Shown here: piece after piece, positions 16,969 to 26,052 of the stretch | Position numbering within the stretch: the first letter of the stretch is position 1 | Layout of the letters: each line of letters begins with the position of its first letter | From: Actinomycetes bacterium | Lineage (GTDB): Bacteria > Actinomycetota > Acidimicrobiia > Acidimicrobiales > RAAP-2 | Length of the DNA: 64,000 nucleotides | Direction: 5' to 3' | Assembly: GCA_021827705.1 (NCBI GenBank) | Contig: JAKAUQ010000036.1 | Span: 1-64,000 of the forward strand | Notes under the pieces: model-generated | The model's input: only the letters and a program-made list of their open reading frames with translations | What the model was told of the DNA's origin: nothing | The model's database searches: none | Program-made: the position numbers and the translations under genes

Positions 16969-18318
16969 GTGCGCTCGATCGTCTGGTTCCGGCGCGACCT
17001 GCGCCTGCACGATCAACCGGCCCTGGCCGCGGCCGCGACGCGCGGTCCCGTCCTCGGTCTCTTCGTGGTCGATCCGGCCCTGGCCGCATCGGTTGGACCC
17101 ACGCGAGGCTGGTACCTGAGCGAGGCGCTGGCGAGCCTGGCGGCCGCGAGCGGTCACCGCCTGGTCATCCGCGTCGGCGACCCCGCCGCGGTCCTGGTCG
17201 CCGCAGCGCGCGAGGTCGGGGCGGCGGCGGTCTACGCCACCGCGGAGACCACGCCGCGGGGGCGAGCCCGCGACGCGGCCGTCGCCGACGCACTGGTCCA
17301 GGCCGGCATCGCCTGGCGGCCGATCTCGACGCCCTACGTCGTCGACCCCGGCACGCTGCGCCAGCGCAGTGGCCGCCCCTACCGGGTCTTTGGGGCCTAC
17401 GCGCGCGCGTGGGCGGACGCGGCGGGGCGCGTTCCGGGCCCCGCCGAGACGCCGCCGGTGACGTGGATCGCGGCCGCCGGGACCGAACCAGCGGCCCTGC
17501 GCGCCGTCGTGGGCACGCGGCGCCCGGCGCACCTCGCGGGCCTGCCCACGGCGCCGGCCCCCGCACGGCCGCCCGCGGGAGAGGGCGTCGCCCTCGAGGC
17601 TCTGCTCGACTTCGCGGGTCGGGCCGACGGCTACGGCGCCACGCGCGACCAACTGGGGCGCGACGCGACGAGTCGGCTCAGCCCGCACCTGCACGTGGGC
17701 GCGCTGCACCCGCGCACGGTGCTCGCGGCGCTCGACGCCGCCGGGCAGGCGGCACCGGAGTTCCGCCGCCAGCTGGTGTGGCGGGAGTTCTACGCCGACG
17801 TGCTGTGGCACGACCCGCACTCGGCCTGGCACGACCTGCGCGGCACCGGGGCACCCGTGCCCGACCGGGACGGCGCCGCCCGCGAGCGATTCGGGCGCTG
17901 GGCTCGCGGCGACACCGGGCTGGCCCTGGTGGACGCCGGAATGCGCCAGCTGCTCACGGAGGGATGGATGCCTAATCGCGCGCGCCTGGTGTGCGCGTCG
18001 TTCCTGGTCAAGCACCTGCACCTCGACTGGCGCTGGGGAGCGTCCTGGTTCCTGTGGCGCTTGGTGGACGGCGACGTGGCCTCCAATCAGCACGGCTGGC
18101 AGTGGGTGGCGGGCACGGGCACCGACGCCGCGCCGTACCACCGGATCCTCAACCCCGTGCGCCAGGCCGAGCGCTTCGATCCCGAGGGTGACTACGCGCG
18201 GCGCCACCTGCCCGAGCGCTACGGCCCCCAGGCCGTCGTCGCGCCCGCCATGGTGGACCTGGCCATCGAGCGCCGCGAGGCGCTGGCGCGCGCGGCGCTG
18301 GCCCGGGGGGCGCCATGA
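16969..18318 (+). CDS. phr: Deoxyribodipyrimidine photolyase
   Basis: 449 residues from GTG 16969, chosen for the GGGAGGT just upstream; a GTG at 16951 is an alternative. The N-terminal antenna domain begins SIVWFRRDLRLHDQPAL. The C-terminal FAD domain has VWREFYADVL, HLDWRWGASWFLWRLVDGD and ASNQHGWQWVAGTGTD, the class I CPD photolyase signatures. It repairs UV dimers using blue light, which implies an organism exposed to sunlight. Its stop overlaps hemW as ATGA. Confidence 0.92.
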   Translation: MRSIVWFRRDLRLHDQPALAAAATRGPVLGLFVVDPALAASVGPTRGWYLSEALASLAAASGHRLVIRVGDPAAVLVAAAREVGAAAVYATAETTPRGRARDAAVADALVQAGIAWRPISTPYVVDPGTLRQRSGRPYRVFGAYARAWADAAGRVPGPAETPPVTWIAAAGTEPAALRAVVGTRRPAHLAGLPTAPAPARPPAGEGVALEALLDFAGRADGYGATRDQLGRDATSRLSPHLHVGALHPRTVLAALDAAGQAAPEFRRQLVWREFYADVLWHDPHSAWHDLRGTGAPVPDRDGAARERFGRWARGDTGLALVDAGMRQLLTEGWMPNRARLVCASFLVKHLHLDWRWGASWFLWRLVDGDVASNQHGWQWVAGTGTDAAPYHRILNPVRQAERFDPEGDYARRHLPERYGPQAVVAPAMVDLAIERREALARAALARGAP

Positions 18319-19385
18319 ACTTCGGCGTCTACGTCCACGTTCCCTTCTGCGCGCGGCGCTGCGACTACTGCGCCTTTGCCACCTACGCCGATCGCGACCA
18401 CCTGCGCGGACCTTATGTGGGCGCCGTGCGCACCGAGCTCGAGCGCACGGCCGCCGAGCGCCCGGTGGCCACCTCGGTCTTCTTCGGCGGCGGCACGCCA
18501 TCGCGCCTGCCGGCCGCTGACCTGGTCAGCGTGCTGGGCGACATCGCGCGCACCGCCGACGCCGAGGTGACCGTCGAGTGCAACCCCGAGGACGCCTCCG
18601 AGGAGCGCCTGCGCGCCTACCGCGCCGGGGGCGTGACGCGCATGAGCTTCGGCGTGCAGTCCACGCAGGCCCCGGTGCTCGCCGACCTCGGTCGGCGCCA
18701 CGGGGTGGGGGCCCACGTGGCCGTCGCGGCCGCGGTCACGGCGGCGGGGTTCACCAACTGGAACATGGACCTCATCGTCGGCTCGCGCGCCGAGTCCCTC
18801 GACGACGTCGAGCGCACCGTCCAGGACATCCTGGACCTGGCGACGCCACCACCGCATCTGAGCTGCTACGTCCTGACCCCGGAGCCCGCGACCCCACTGG
18901 GACGCGACCCGCGTCGACACCCCGACGAGGACGCCTCCGCGGAGGCCTACGAGCTGGTGGGGCGGCGCCTGGAGGCCGCGGGGTATCGCTGGGAGGAGAT
19001 CTCGAACTGGGCGCGCCCGGGCCACGAGTCGCGCCACAACCAGCTCTACTGGGACCAGGGCGACTACCAGGGCGTGGGCTCGGCGGCACACTCGCACCGG
19101 GCGGGACGGCGCTGGTGGAACGTCCGAACCCCCGACCGCTACATCGGACTCATTGAGGCGGGGCGCTCGCCGGTGGCCGGCGAGGAGGTCCTCGACGACG
19201 CGACCCGGGCCTTCGAGCGCGAGTCGCTGGCCCTGCGCACCCGCCGGGGCGTGCCGGTGGAGGCCTTCGACTCCCTCGACGAGATCGCCCACCTGGTCGA
19301 GGTGCGCGCCGGGACCGTGCGCCTGGCGCCGCGGGGCCGGCTGCTGGCCAACCAGGTGATCTTGCGGCTGCGCAGCGGACGCTAG
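18315..19385 (+). CDS. hemW: HemW-like radical SAM protein
   Basis: 356 residues. The radical-SAM cluster motif CARRCDYC has Cys12, Cys16 and Cys19, followed by FFGGGTPSRL and ECNPED, typical of the HemN/HemW group. HemW members bind heme and are thought to act as heme chaperones rather than as coproporphyrinogen oxidase; the extra cysteine of true HemN (CxxxCxxCxC) is missing here, which supports HemW. ATG 18315 overlaps phr. Confidence 0.88.
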   Translation: MNFGVYVHVPFCARRCDYCAFATYADRDHLRGPYVGAVRTELERTAAERPVATSVFFGGGTPSRLPAADLVSVLGDIARTADAEVTVECNPEDASEERLRAYRAGGVTRMSFGVQSTQAPVLADLGRRHGVGAHVAVAAAVTAAGFTNWNMDLIVGSRAESLDDVERTVQDILDLATPPPHLSCYVLTPEPATPLGRDPRRHPDEDASAEAYELVGRRLEAAGYRWEEISNWARPGHESRHNQLYWDQGDYQGVGSAAHSHRAGRRWWNVRTPDRYIGLIEAGRSPVAGEEVLDDATRAFERESLALRTRRGVPVEAFDSLDEIAHLVEVRAGTVRLAPRGRLLANQVILRLRSGR

Positions 19386-19398
19386 GAGAGCGCTCCAG

Positions 19399-19404
19399 TA
19401 TCCT
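19399..19404 (+). promoter_or_regulatory. -10 hexamer TATCCT, leaderless start of glyS
   Basis: TATCCT is followed by six bases and ATG 19411. Confidence 0.5.
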
Positions 19405-19410
19405 TGGCCG

Positions 19411-20727
19411 ATGACCGACCACCGACCCGCCGACCTGCTCGAGAAGGTCGTCAACCTGACCAAGCGGCGCGGCTTCATCTTCCCGTCCGCCGACATCTAC
19501 GGCGGGTTCCGCTCGGCCTACGACTACGGCCCCCTGGGCGTCAATATGCTGCGCAACGTCAAGGCTGCCTGGTGGCGCTCGATGGTCCAGCTGCGCGGCG
19601 ACATCGTCGGTATCGACGCTGCCATCCTGGGCCCACCGGCGATCTGGGCGGCGTCGGGTCACCTGGAGACCTTCACCGATCCCCTGGTGGACTGCCTGCG
19701 CTGCAAGGAGCGCTGGCGCGAGGACAAGATCGACGGCGTGTGCCCCCAGTGCGGGGGGACCGAGTTCACCGAGGCCCGGGCCTTCAACTTGATGTTCAAG
19801 ACGCACGCCGGACCCGTCGAGGGAGAGGGCGCGGCGGCCTACCTGCGTCCCGAGACGGCCCAGGGCATGTTCACCAACTTCGCCAACGTGCTCGCGGCGA
19901 CCCGGCGCAAGCCGCCCTTCGGCATCGCCCAGGTGGGCAAGAGCTTCCGCAACGAGATCACGCCGCAGAACTTCGTGTTCCGCACGCGCGAGTTCGAGCA
20001 GATGGAGATGGAGTACTTCGTCCCGCCCGCCGAGGCCGACCACTGGTACCGGTACTGGATCGAGACGCGCTACGCGTGGTACCGCGACCTCGGGATCCCC
20101 GAGAACCAGCTGCGCCTTCACGAGCACGCGCCCGAGGACCTGTCGCACTACTCGCGCGGGACCACCGACGTCGAGTACCTGTTCCCGTGGGGCTTCGACG
20201 AGCTCGAGGGCGTCGCCAACCGGGGCGACTACGACCTGACTCAGCACGCTGCGGCGTCGGGCGTGCGCCTGGAATACTTCGACCAGGCCAGCGGCGAGCG
20301 TTACGTGCCCTGGGTCATCGAGCCGGCGGCGGGGGCTACCCGGGCCATGATGGCCTTCCTGCTCGCCGCCTACGCCGAGGACGAGGTCGCCGGAGAGACC
20401 CGCGTGGTGCTGCGACTGGACTCGCGCCTGTCGCCCTACCAGGTCGCGGTCCTGCCGCTGTCGCGCAAGCCCGAGCTGGAGGCGGTGGCCCAGGAGGTGG
20501 CCGCGCGCCTGCGGCCGCTGGTCATGGTGGACTACGACGTCACCCAGTCGATCGGCCGCCGCTACCGCCGCCAGGACGAGATCGGGACGCCGCTGTGCGT
20601 GACGGTGGACTTCGACTCACTGGAGGACCACGCGGTGACGCTGCGCGACCGGGACACGACCGCTCAGGTGCGCGTGGGGATCGGCGGCGTCGTCGACGAG
20701 GTTCGCGGCCGCCTCGGCCTCAGCTGA
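19411..20727 (+). CDS. glyS: Glycyl-tRNA synthetase, single-chain class II
   Basis: 438 residues, of the alpha2 (eukaryote-like) type rather than the alpha2beta2 bacterial form. Motifs include SADIYGGFRSAYDYGPLG near the start, a zinc-binding pair CLRCKERW...CPQCGG, class II motif 2 FRNEITPQNFVFRTREFEQ and a C-terminal anticodon-binding domain. It charges tRNA-Gly. The 3' end overlaps the convergent MFS gene by eight bases. Confidence 0.95.
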   Translation: MTDHRPADLLEKVVNLTKRRGFIFPSADIYGGFRSAYDYGPLGVNMLRNVKAAWWRSMVQLRGDIVGIDAAILGPPAIWAASGHLETFTDPLVDCLRCKERWREDKIDGVCPQCGGTEFTEARAFNLMFKTHAGPVEGEGAAAYLRPETAQGMFTNFANVLAATRRKPPFGIAQVGKSFRNEITPQNFVFRTREFEQMEMEYFVPPAEADHWYRYWIETRYAWYRDLGIPENQLRLHEHAPEDLSHYSRGTTDVEYLFPWGFDELEGVANRGDYDLTQHAAASGVRLEYFDQASGERYVPWVIEPAAGATRAMMAFLLAAYAEDEVAGETRVVLRLDSRLSPYQVAVLPLSRKPELEAVAQEVAARLRPLVMVDYDVTQSIGRRYRRQDEIGTPLCVTVDFDSLEDHAVTLRDRDTTAQVRVGIGGVVDEVRGRLGLS

Positions 20728-21904
20728 CCCGCACGCGCTGGCGGTGCGCTCGGGCCTCGAGCAGCGTGGGGACGACGAGCACGGCCCCGAGGCCGGCGCC
20801 GACCCAGCAGTCCCCGGTCCAGCCGACCCGGTCGTAGAGCTGGCCCGCTAGCAGGGACCCCGCCGCCGCGCCGAGGAAGCTGAAGGTCATGTAGACGCTG
20901 TTGACCCGGCTGCGTGCCTCGGGTCGCAGCGCGTAGATGATCGACTGGTTGGTGATCTGCATGCCCTGCATGCCCGCGTCGAGGAGCACCAGGCCCACGG
21001 CCAGTCCCGCCAGCGTCGCGCCGCCGAGTGCCAGGACGATGAAGGCTCCGGCTACCAGGGAGGCGGCCGTCAGCGACGACCAGTGGGTGCCGTGGCGGTC
21101 CGCCGTGCGGCCCGCGAGGTTGGCGGCGGTGACTCCCGCCACCCCGAACAGGCCGAAGAGGCCGATCTGGGCGTTGGAGTAGTGGAACGGCGCTGCTGCC
21201 AGGTGGAAGGACAGCGTCGTCCAGGCGACGCTGAAGGCGCCGAACACCACCGCCCCGTAGAGGGCCCGGCGCCGCAGGGCGGCCAGGCCCACCAGCGCGG
21301 CCGTTCCGGCCAGCAGGTCGCGGTAGCGCACCCGCGGGCGACGGTCCTCGGCGGGCAGCGTGAGGGCCAGGGCCGCGGCGGTCACCACCAGGGCTCCGGC
21401 GGCGAGGGCGTAGACGGCGCGCCAGCCCGCACCCTGGGCGACCAGGCCGGCGAAGGTGCGCGACAGCAGCACGCCCACCAGCAGGCCCGTCATCACTCGG
21501 GCGATCGTGCGGCCGCGCTGGGTCGGAGCGGCCAGATCGGCGGCCAGCGGCACGATGGTCTGGGCCCCCACCGACACCAGGCCAATGACGAAGGCCAAGG
21601 CGGCCATCAGCGCGAAGCGGTGCACCAGCGCGGCGGCCGCCATGACGGCGGCCGCGGCCAGGAAGATGTAGACGAGGAGGGGGCGGCGCGTGAGGAGGTC
21701 GCCGAGGGGCACCAGGAGGACGAGGCCGAGGGCGTAGCCCGCCTGGGTGAGGGTCACGAGCGCGGCCGCGGCGGCCGCCGAGACGCCGAAGTCCGTGCGG
21801 ATCTGGTGGAGCAGCGGCTGGACGTAGTACAGGTTGGCGACGATGACGCCGGTGGCTGCCGCCATCACCGTCAAGCGCCACGGGGCCAGAGTCGCCGGGG
21901 GCAC
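20720..21904 (-). CDS. MFS transporter
   Basis: About 394 residues from GTG 21904. Twelve hydrophobic segments are evident, the first being VMAAATGVIVANLYYVQPLL, characteristic of an actinobacterial/proteobacterial MFS group of putative drug or sugar exporters. The loop-2 motif reads GDLLTRRPLL. TTG 21922, overlapping the thioesterase stop, is another possible start; the frame stays open to 22060 but that part is antisense-like. It is last in a minus-strand group ABC ATPase-ABC permease-thioesterase-MFS. The substrate is unknown. Confidence 0.8.
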   Translation of the reverse strand: MPPATLAPWRLTVMAAATGVIVANLYYVQPLLHQIRTDFGVSAAAAAALVTLTQAGYALGLVLLVPLGDLLTRRPLLVYIFLAAAAVMAAAALVHRFALMAALAFVIGLVSVGAQTIVPLAADLAAPTQRGRTIARVMTGLLVGVLLSRTFAGLVAQGAGWRAVYALAAGALVVTAAALALTLPAEDRRPRVRYRDLLAGTAALVGLAALRRRALYGAVVFGAFSVAWTTLSFHLAAAPFHYSNAQIGLFGLFGVAGVTAANLAGRTADRHGTHWSSLTAASLVAGAFIVLALGGATLAGLAVGLVLLDAGMQGMQITNQSIIYALRPEARSRVNSVYMTFSFLGAAAGSLLAGQLYDRVGWTGDCWVGAGLGAVLVVPTLLEARAHRQRVRVS

Positions 21905-21914
21905 CCGAGGGCGC

Positions 21915-22343
21915 TCAGGCAAGGGAGGTGCCCGGTGGGATCGAGTAGGTGACCTGGGCCTTGGCGACCAGCTCGTCGGTGGCGCGCGACGTGATGGCCA
22001 CCTCGATGACGGCCAGGCGGCGCCCGAGTTTGAGCAGGTGGGTCCGGGCCACGACGTCATCGAGCGGCGGTCGGCGCAGGAAGTCGATGTGCAAGCTCGT
22101 GGTGACGGCCAAGACCACCGGGCCGACCTGGGACATCACCGCGCACCAGGCGGCGGTGTCGGCCAGCATCATCATCGCCGGTCCCGACAGGGTCCCTCCC
22201 GGGCGCACGTGGTGGGGCCCCACCGGCAGGGCCACGCTCACCTGGCGGGCGTCGACCGACTCGACCACGGGAATCTCGGCGCCGGGGAAGGCCGCGGCCA
22301 GGATCTCCTGCAGCGCGGCCGCGTCGAGGCGGGGCTCGCTCAC
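21915..22343 (-). CDS. Hotdog-fold thioesterase (PaaI type)
   Basis: 142 residues from GTG 22343, overlapping the permease stop as GTGA. HHVRPGGTLSGPAMMMLADTAAW is the hotdog helix region (shown in part), with TTSLHIDFLRRP as the following strand, typical of PaaI/YbgC-like acyl-CoA thioesterases. Its linkage to a drug-type ABC exporter and an MFS pump suggests processing of a thioester intermediate or detoxification, but the substrate is not known. Confidence 0.85.
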   Translation of the reverse strand: MSEPRLDAAALQEILAAAFPGAEIPVVESVDARQVSVALPVGPHHVRPGGTLSGPAMMMLADTAAWCAVMSQVGPVVLAVTTSLHIDFLRRPPLDDVVARTHLLKLGRRLAVIEVAITSRATDELVAKAQVTYSIPPGTSLA

Positions 22344-23164
22344 GCGGTTCTCCGGTAGCGCAGGGTGGCCAAAGGTGCCAGCAGCACGAGGGCCCCGGCG
22401 CCCCAGACCAGGGCAATCCACACGGACTGGCCGTGCGGGAGGCCGAGCATAAGGCCCCGTACCGCGTCGGACGCCTGGGAGACGGGCTGGTTACGGACGA
22501 AGACCTGGAGCCACGAGGGCATGAATTGCACGGGCACGAAGATCGACGACGCGAAGGTCAGCGGGAAGATGACCGGGAACGTCATCGCCTGGGCGGTCTC
22601 GGAGTTGGGCGCGGCAAGTCCGACGTAGGCGAATCCCCACGACAGCGCGTAGGCGAAGTACAGCATCAAGAGGCTGGCCTCGATGTAGGGCCCGAGGCCA
22701 CCGTGGGGCCGGAAGCCGACCAGGAAGCCGACGCCCGTGATGATGAGCAGCACGACGACGTTGCGGATCAGGTCGGACACCGTGCGCCCCGCGAGCACCG
22801 CCATGCGGGCCATAGGCAGCGCCCGGAAGCGCTCGATGAGGCCACGCTGGAGGTCCTCGGCCAGGCCAATGGTCGTGCCGAGGGCGCCGAAGATGGTGGT
22901 CTGGACCAGGATGCCCGGGATGAGGAAGTTCACGTACTGGCCGTTGGGGACGCGGATGGCCCCGCCGAACACGTAGCGGAACAGGAGCACGAACATGACG
23001 GGTTGGATCAGCGCGAAGACGAAGGACACGGGGATGCGGACGAGCGCCAGGATGTTGCGTCGGGCCATCGTCCACACGTCGCTGACGACCCAACGCAGCG
23101 ACGGCTCGGCACTCGTGAGCGCCGCGCGTGGAGCGTCGGTGTTGGCGCGCGTCGCGGTGCTCAC
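22340..23164 (-). CDS. ABC-2 type transporter permease (DrrB-like)
   Basis: 274 residues, six predicted membrane segments, with an ABC-2 family core. The cytoplasmic helix LAEDLQRGLIERFRALPMAR is the hallmark seen in DrrB/daunorubicin-type permeases. It pairs with the ATPase encoded immediately upstream, with a GTGA overlap. Likely exports a hydrophobic drug or lipid across the membrane. Confidence 0.88.
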   Translation of the reverse strand: MSTATRANTDAPRAALTSAEPSLRWVVSDVWTMARRNILALVRIPVSFVFALIQPVMFVLLFRYVFGGAIRVPNGQYVNFLIPGILVQTTIFGALGTTIGLAEDLQRGLIERFRALPMARMAVLAGRTVSDLIRNVVVLLIITGVGFLVGFRPHGGLGPYIEASLLMLYFAYALSWGFAYVGLAAPNSETAQAMTFPVIFPLTFASSIFVPVQFMPSWLQVFVRNQPVSQASDAVRGLMLGLPHGQSVWIALVWGAGALVLLAPLATLRYRRTA

Positions 23165-24153
23165 CGTGGTCCCCGCCCGCGGGGGGTGAGCGCGGGCTCG
23201 GGAGCCTCGTCGTCGGCGTGGTGCCCGGTCAGGGCGAGGAAGACGTCGTCGAGGCTCGGCTCGCGCAGGGCGAGTCCCGTCACCACCAGCGCCGCCGCGT
23301 CCACGCGGCGCAGGGACTCGGCTGCGGCAGCGGGCCCGTCGTCGACCGTCAGATCCACCACGGTGCCCTCGACGAACAGCGGCTTGGTGGCGACGTCGGT
23401 CAGCAGCGTGCTGGCGCGCTGGGCGGCCTCGGTGGAGGGGAACGTGAGCGAGAGCACGGTCGCTCCCAGCCGGGCCTTGAGCTCACCCGCGGTCCCCTCG
23501 GCGATGATGCGGCCCCGGTCCAGCACCGCCAGCTGATCGGCGAGGCGGTCGGCCTCCTCCAGGTACTGGGTGGTCAGCAAGACGGTCGTCCCCGACTCGG
23601 CTAGGCCCTCGATGATGGCCCAGAGGTCCTGGCGGCTCTGCGGGTCTAGGCCGGTGGTCGGCTCGTCGAGGAACAGCAGCGGCGGTGACGCCACGAGAGC
23701 GGCGGCCAGGTCGAGGCGCCGGCGCATCCCACCCGAATAGGTCTTGACGTTGCGTCGGGCCGCGTCGATCAGCCCGAACTCCTCGAGCAGGGTGCGTGAG
23801 CGATCGCGCACCACGTCGTGGCTGAGGTGGTTGAGCCGTCCGATCATGCGCAGATTCTCGATGCCGGTCAGGTTGTCGTCGACCGTGGCGAACTGGCCGG
23901 CCAGGCCGATCGAGCGACGCACGGCATTGGCCTGGTGGACCACATCGGCCCCGTTGACCGTGGCGGTGCCCGCGTCGGGCCGGATGATCGTCGACAGGAT
24001 CCGCACCATGGTCGTCTTGCCCGAGCCGTTGGGGCCGAGGAGCCCGAAGATGTGGCCGCGCTCGACTGACAGGGAGACCCCGTCGAGGGCGCGCACGGAC
24101 CCGTCGCGGAAGGTGCGCACGATGTCGCGCGCCTCGACGGCCAAGTCGTGCAC
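23161..24153 (-). CDS. ABC transporter ATPase (DrrA-like)
   Basis: 330 residues. Walker A GPNGSGKTT is at about 41-48; the signature reads YSGGMRRRLDLA and Walker B LLFLDEPTTGLD. The C-terminal extension of about 80 residues is typical of daunorubicin-resistance ATPases. With the overlapping permease it forms a two-gene exporter. GTG 24153 is preceded by TAGACT at six bases, so the operon message is probably leaderless. Confidence 0.9.
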   Translation of the reverse strand: MHDLAVEARDIVRTFRDGSVRALDGVSLSVERGHIFGLLGPNGSGKTTMVRILSTIIRPDAGTATVNGADVVHQANAVRRSIGLAGQFATVDDNLTGIENLRMIGRLNHLSHDVVRDRSRTLLEEFGLIDAARRNVKTYSGGMRRRLDLAAALVASPPLLFLDEPTTGLDPQSRQDLWAIIEGLAESGTTVLLTTQYLEEADRLADQLAVLDRGRIIAEGTAGELKARLGATVLSLTFPSTEAAQRASTLLTDVATKPLFVEGTVVDLTVDDGPAAAAESLRRVDAAALVVTGLALREPSLDDVFLALTGHHADDEAPEPALTPRGRGPR

Positions 24154-24159
24154 GGCGCG

Positions 24160-24165
24160 AGTCTA
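24160..24165 (-). promoter_or_regulatory. -10 hexamer TAGACT, leaderless start of the ABC exporter operon
   Basis: On the minus strand TAGACT, six bases, then GTG 24153. Confidence 0.55.
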
Positions 24166-24212
24166 GAAGTTGGCGTGGCCAGCGCAGCGTGGTCCGCGCC
24201 CACACGCTCCGG

Positions 24213-24218
24213 TACGGT
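24213..24218 (+). promoter_or_regulatory. -10 hexamer TACGGT, leaderless start of dnaG
   Basis: TACGGT is followed by seven bases and ATG 24226. It decides the start, because the frame is open further upstream. Confidence 0.5.
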
Positions 24219-24225
24219 GGCGGAC

Positions 24226-26052
24226 ATGGCCATCTCGGAGGAGGACATCGCTGCGGTCCGTGCGGCCACCGACATCGTCGCCCTCATCACCGAGCAGGTG
24301 GCGCTGCGGCGCTCGGGCCAGCGCTGGGTGGGGCTGTGCCCGTTTCATGCCGAGAAGACGCCGTCGTTCTCCGTCAACGCCCAGGAGGGCCGCTACTACT
24401 GCTTCGGGTGCCACGCGGCCGGCGACCAGATCACCTGGGTGCGCGAGACGCTGCACGTCGAGTTCGCCGATGCGGTGCGCCTGCTGGCCGACCGGGTGGG
24501 CATCGAGCTGCGCGAGGATCCCGCAGCCAGTCGACAGCGCCACGAGCGCCAGCGCCTGCTGGAGGCGATGTCGCGGGCCGTGGACTGGTACCAGGAGCGG
24601 CTCCTGAGGGATCCGGCGGCCCGTCCGGCCCGAGACTACCTGCGTAGTCGGGGGATCGACGGGCACTGGGCCCGCGAGTTCCGGCTCGGGTGGGCCCCTG
24701 ACGACTGGGACGCGATGGCCCGTGACCTCGATCTCGACGCGCGCACGCTGACCGGTACCGGGCTCGGCTTCGTCAACCAACGGGGGCGGCGCCAGGATGC
24801 CATGCGCGCGCGGATCATCTTCCCGATCCTGGATCCCAGTGGGCGCCCCATCGCCCTGGGAGGGCGCATCCTGCCTGGTCAGGTCGGTCACGACGGCCAC
24901 GCTCCGGCCAAGTACAAGAACAGCCCCGAGACGGCCATCTACTCCAAGCGGCGAACCCTCTACGGCCTGAACTGGGCCAAGGACGAGATCATCCGCTCGG
25001 GGGAGATCGTGGTGTGCGAGGGCTACACCGACGTCATCGCCTTCTTCCAGGCGGGTGTGCGCCGCGCTGTGGCGACGTGTGGGACGGCGCTGGGCGAGGA
25101 GCACTTCACCGCGATGCGCAACTTCGCGCGGCGCATCGTCCTGGCCTACGACGCCGACCAGGCGGGTCAGAGCGCGGCCGCCGCCGTCTATCAGTGGGAG
25201 CGCCGTCACGAGGTGGACGTCGCCGTGGCTCGGCTGCCGGCCGGGCGAGACCCGGCCGATGTCGTCGCAGAGGATCCGGCGGCGCTGGTAGCGGCTGTGG
25301 CCGATGCCGTCCCGTTCCTGCAGTTCCGTCTCGACCGCGCGACGGCCACCAGTCCCGGGGCCACGCCCGAGGCGCGGGCTCGGGCCGGAGAGCGTGCCAT
25401 CGAGGTACTGGCCGAGCATCCGAGCGACCTGGTGCGCGACCAGTACGTGATGCGCGTGGCCGACCGGCTCGGGATCGATGTGGCACTCGTTCGCGAGCGC
25501 GTGCGCGCGCAGCTCGCGGGAACCTCCCGTCCCGCGGTGACGCCGCCGCAAGCCGACGTGACCGCTGGGCCCACCGCGGCGCGCTCGTCGCGAGGGGCGC
25601 CACCGCGACCGGGCGTAGCGGCACTGCGCCTGTGCGTCCACGAGCCGTCGGCGCGGCCGCACTTCTCGCCGGCCTACTTCGTCCCCGCCGTGCAGCGGCG
25701 CGCGTTCGCGGCGCTGATCGAGGAGGCGAGCGTGGATGCGGCGATCGCGTCGCTGGAACGCCAAGGGGAGGCCGAGGCCGCGGACCTGCTGTCGTCGGCC
25801 ATCGTCAGCGTGCTGCCCGAGCCGCCGAGCGCCGAGATGGTGACCGCTGTCGTCACCCAGCTGGTTCGTCTGGCCGCGACGGCGGCGTTGCGACGCCTGG
25901 AGCGCCAGATGCGCTCCGGGGAGATCTCCCCCGAGCGCGCGGGGCTCGTGATCCGCGACGTGAAGGCCCGCCTCGAGATGCTCGACACCGAGCAGGCCGC
26001 CGCTGCGGTCTCCTCGCTGCGCGAGTGGCTGGAGGAGGAGTCCGCCGCGTGA
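24226..26052 (+). CDS. dnaG: DNA primase DnaG
   Basis: 608 residues from ATG 24226. The CHC2 zinc site has Cys38, His41, Cys59 and Cys62. The TOPRIM core includes VVCEGYTDVIAFFQAG and LAYDADQAG, and the C-terminal region is a helical DnaB-binding domain. It makes RNA primers for replication. The following sigma-factor gene overlaps as GTGA, matching the old macromolecular-synthesis order primase-sigma. Confidence 0.95.
   Translation: MAISEEDIAAVRAATDIVALITEQVALRRSGQRWVGLCPFHAEKTPSFSVNAQEGRYYCFGCHAAGDQITWVRETLHVEFADAVRLLADRVGIELREDPAASRQRHERQRLLEAMSRAVDWYQERLLRDPAARPARDYLRSRGIDGHWAREFRLGWAPDDWDAMARDLDLDARTLTGTGLGFVNQRGRRQDAMRARIIFPILDPSGRPIALGGRILPGQVGHDGHAPAKYKNSPETAIYSKRRTLYGLNWAKDEIIRSGEIVVCEGYTDVIAFFQAGVRRAVATCGTALGEEHFTAMRNFARRIVLAYDADQAGQSAAAAVYQWERRHEVDVAVARLPAGRDPADVVAEDPAALVAAVADAVPFLQFRLDRATATSPGATPEARARAGERAIEVLAEHPSDLVRDQYVMRVADRLGIDVALVRERVRAQLAGTSRPAVTPPQADVTAGPTAARSSRGAPPRPGVAALRLCVHEPSARPHFSPAYFVPAVQRRAFAALIEEASVDAAIASLERQGEAEAADLLSSAIVSVLPEPPSAEMVTAVVTQLVRLAATAALRRLERQMRSGEISPERAGLVIRDVKARLEMLDTEQAAAAVSSLREWLEEESAA

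Noticed and set aside
18315-19385. Calling the radical SAM gene hemN (oxygen-independent coproporphyrinogen oxidase)
   Set aside because: The cluster motif is CxxxCxxC without the added cysteine of HemN, and length and context fit HemW.
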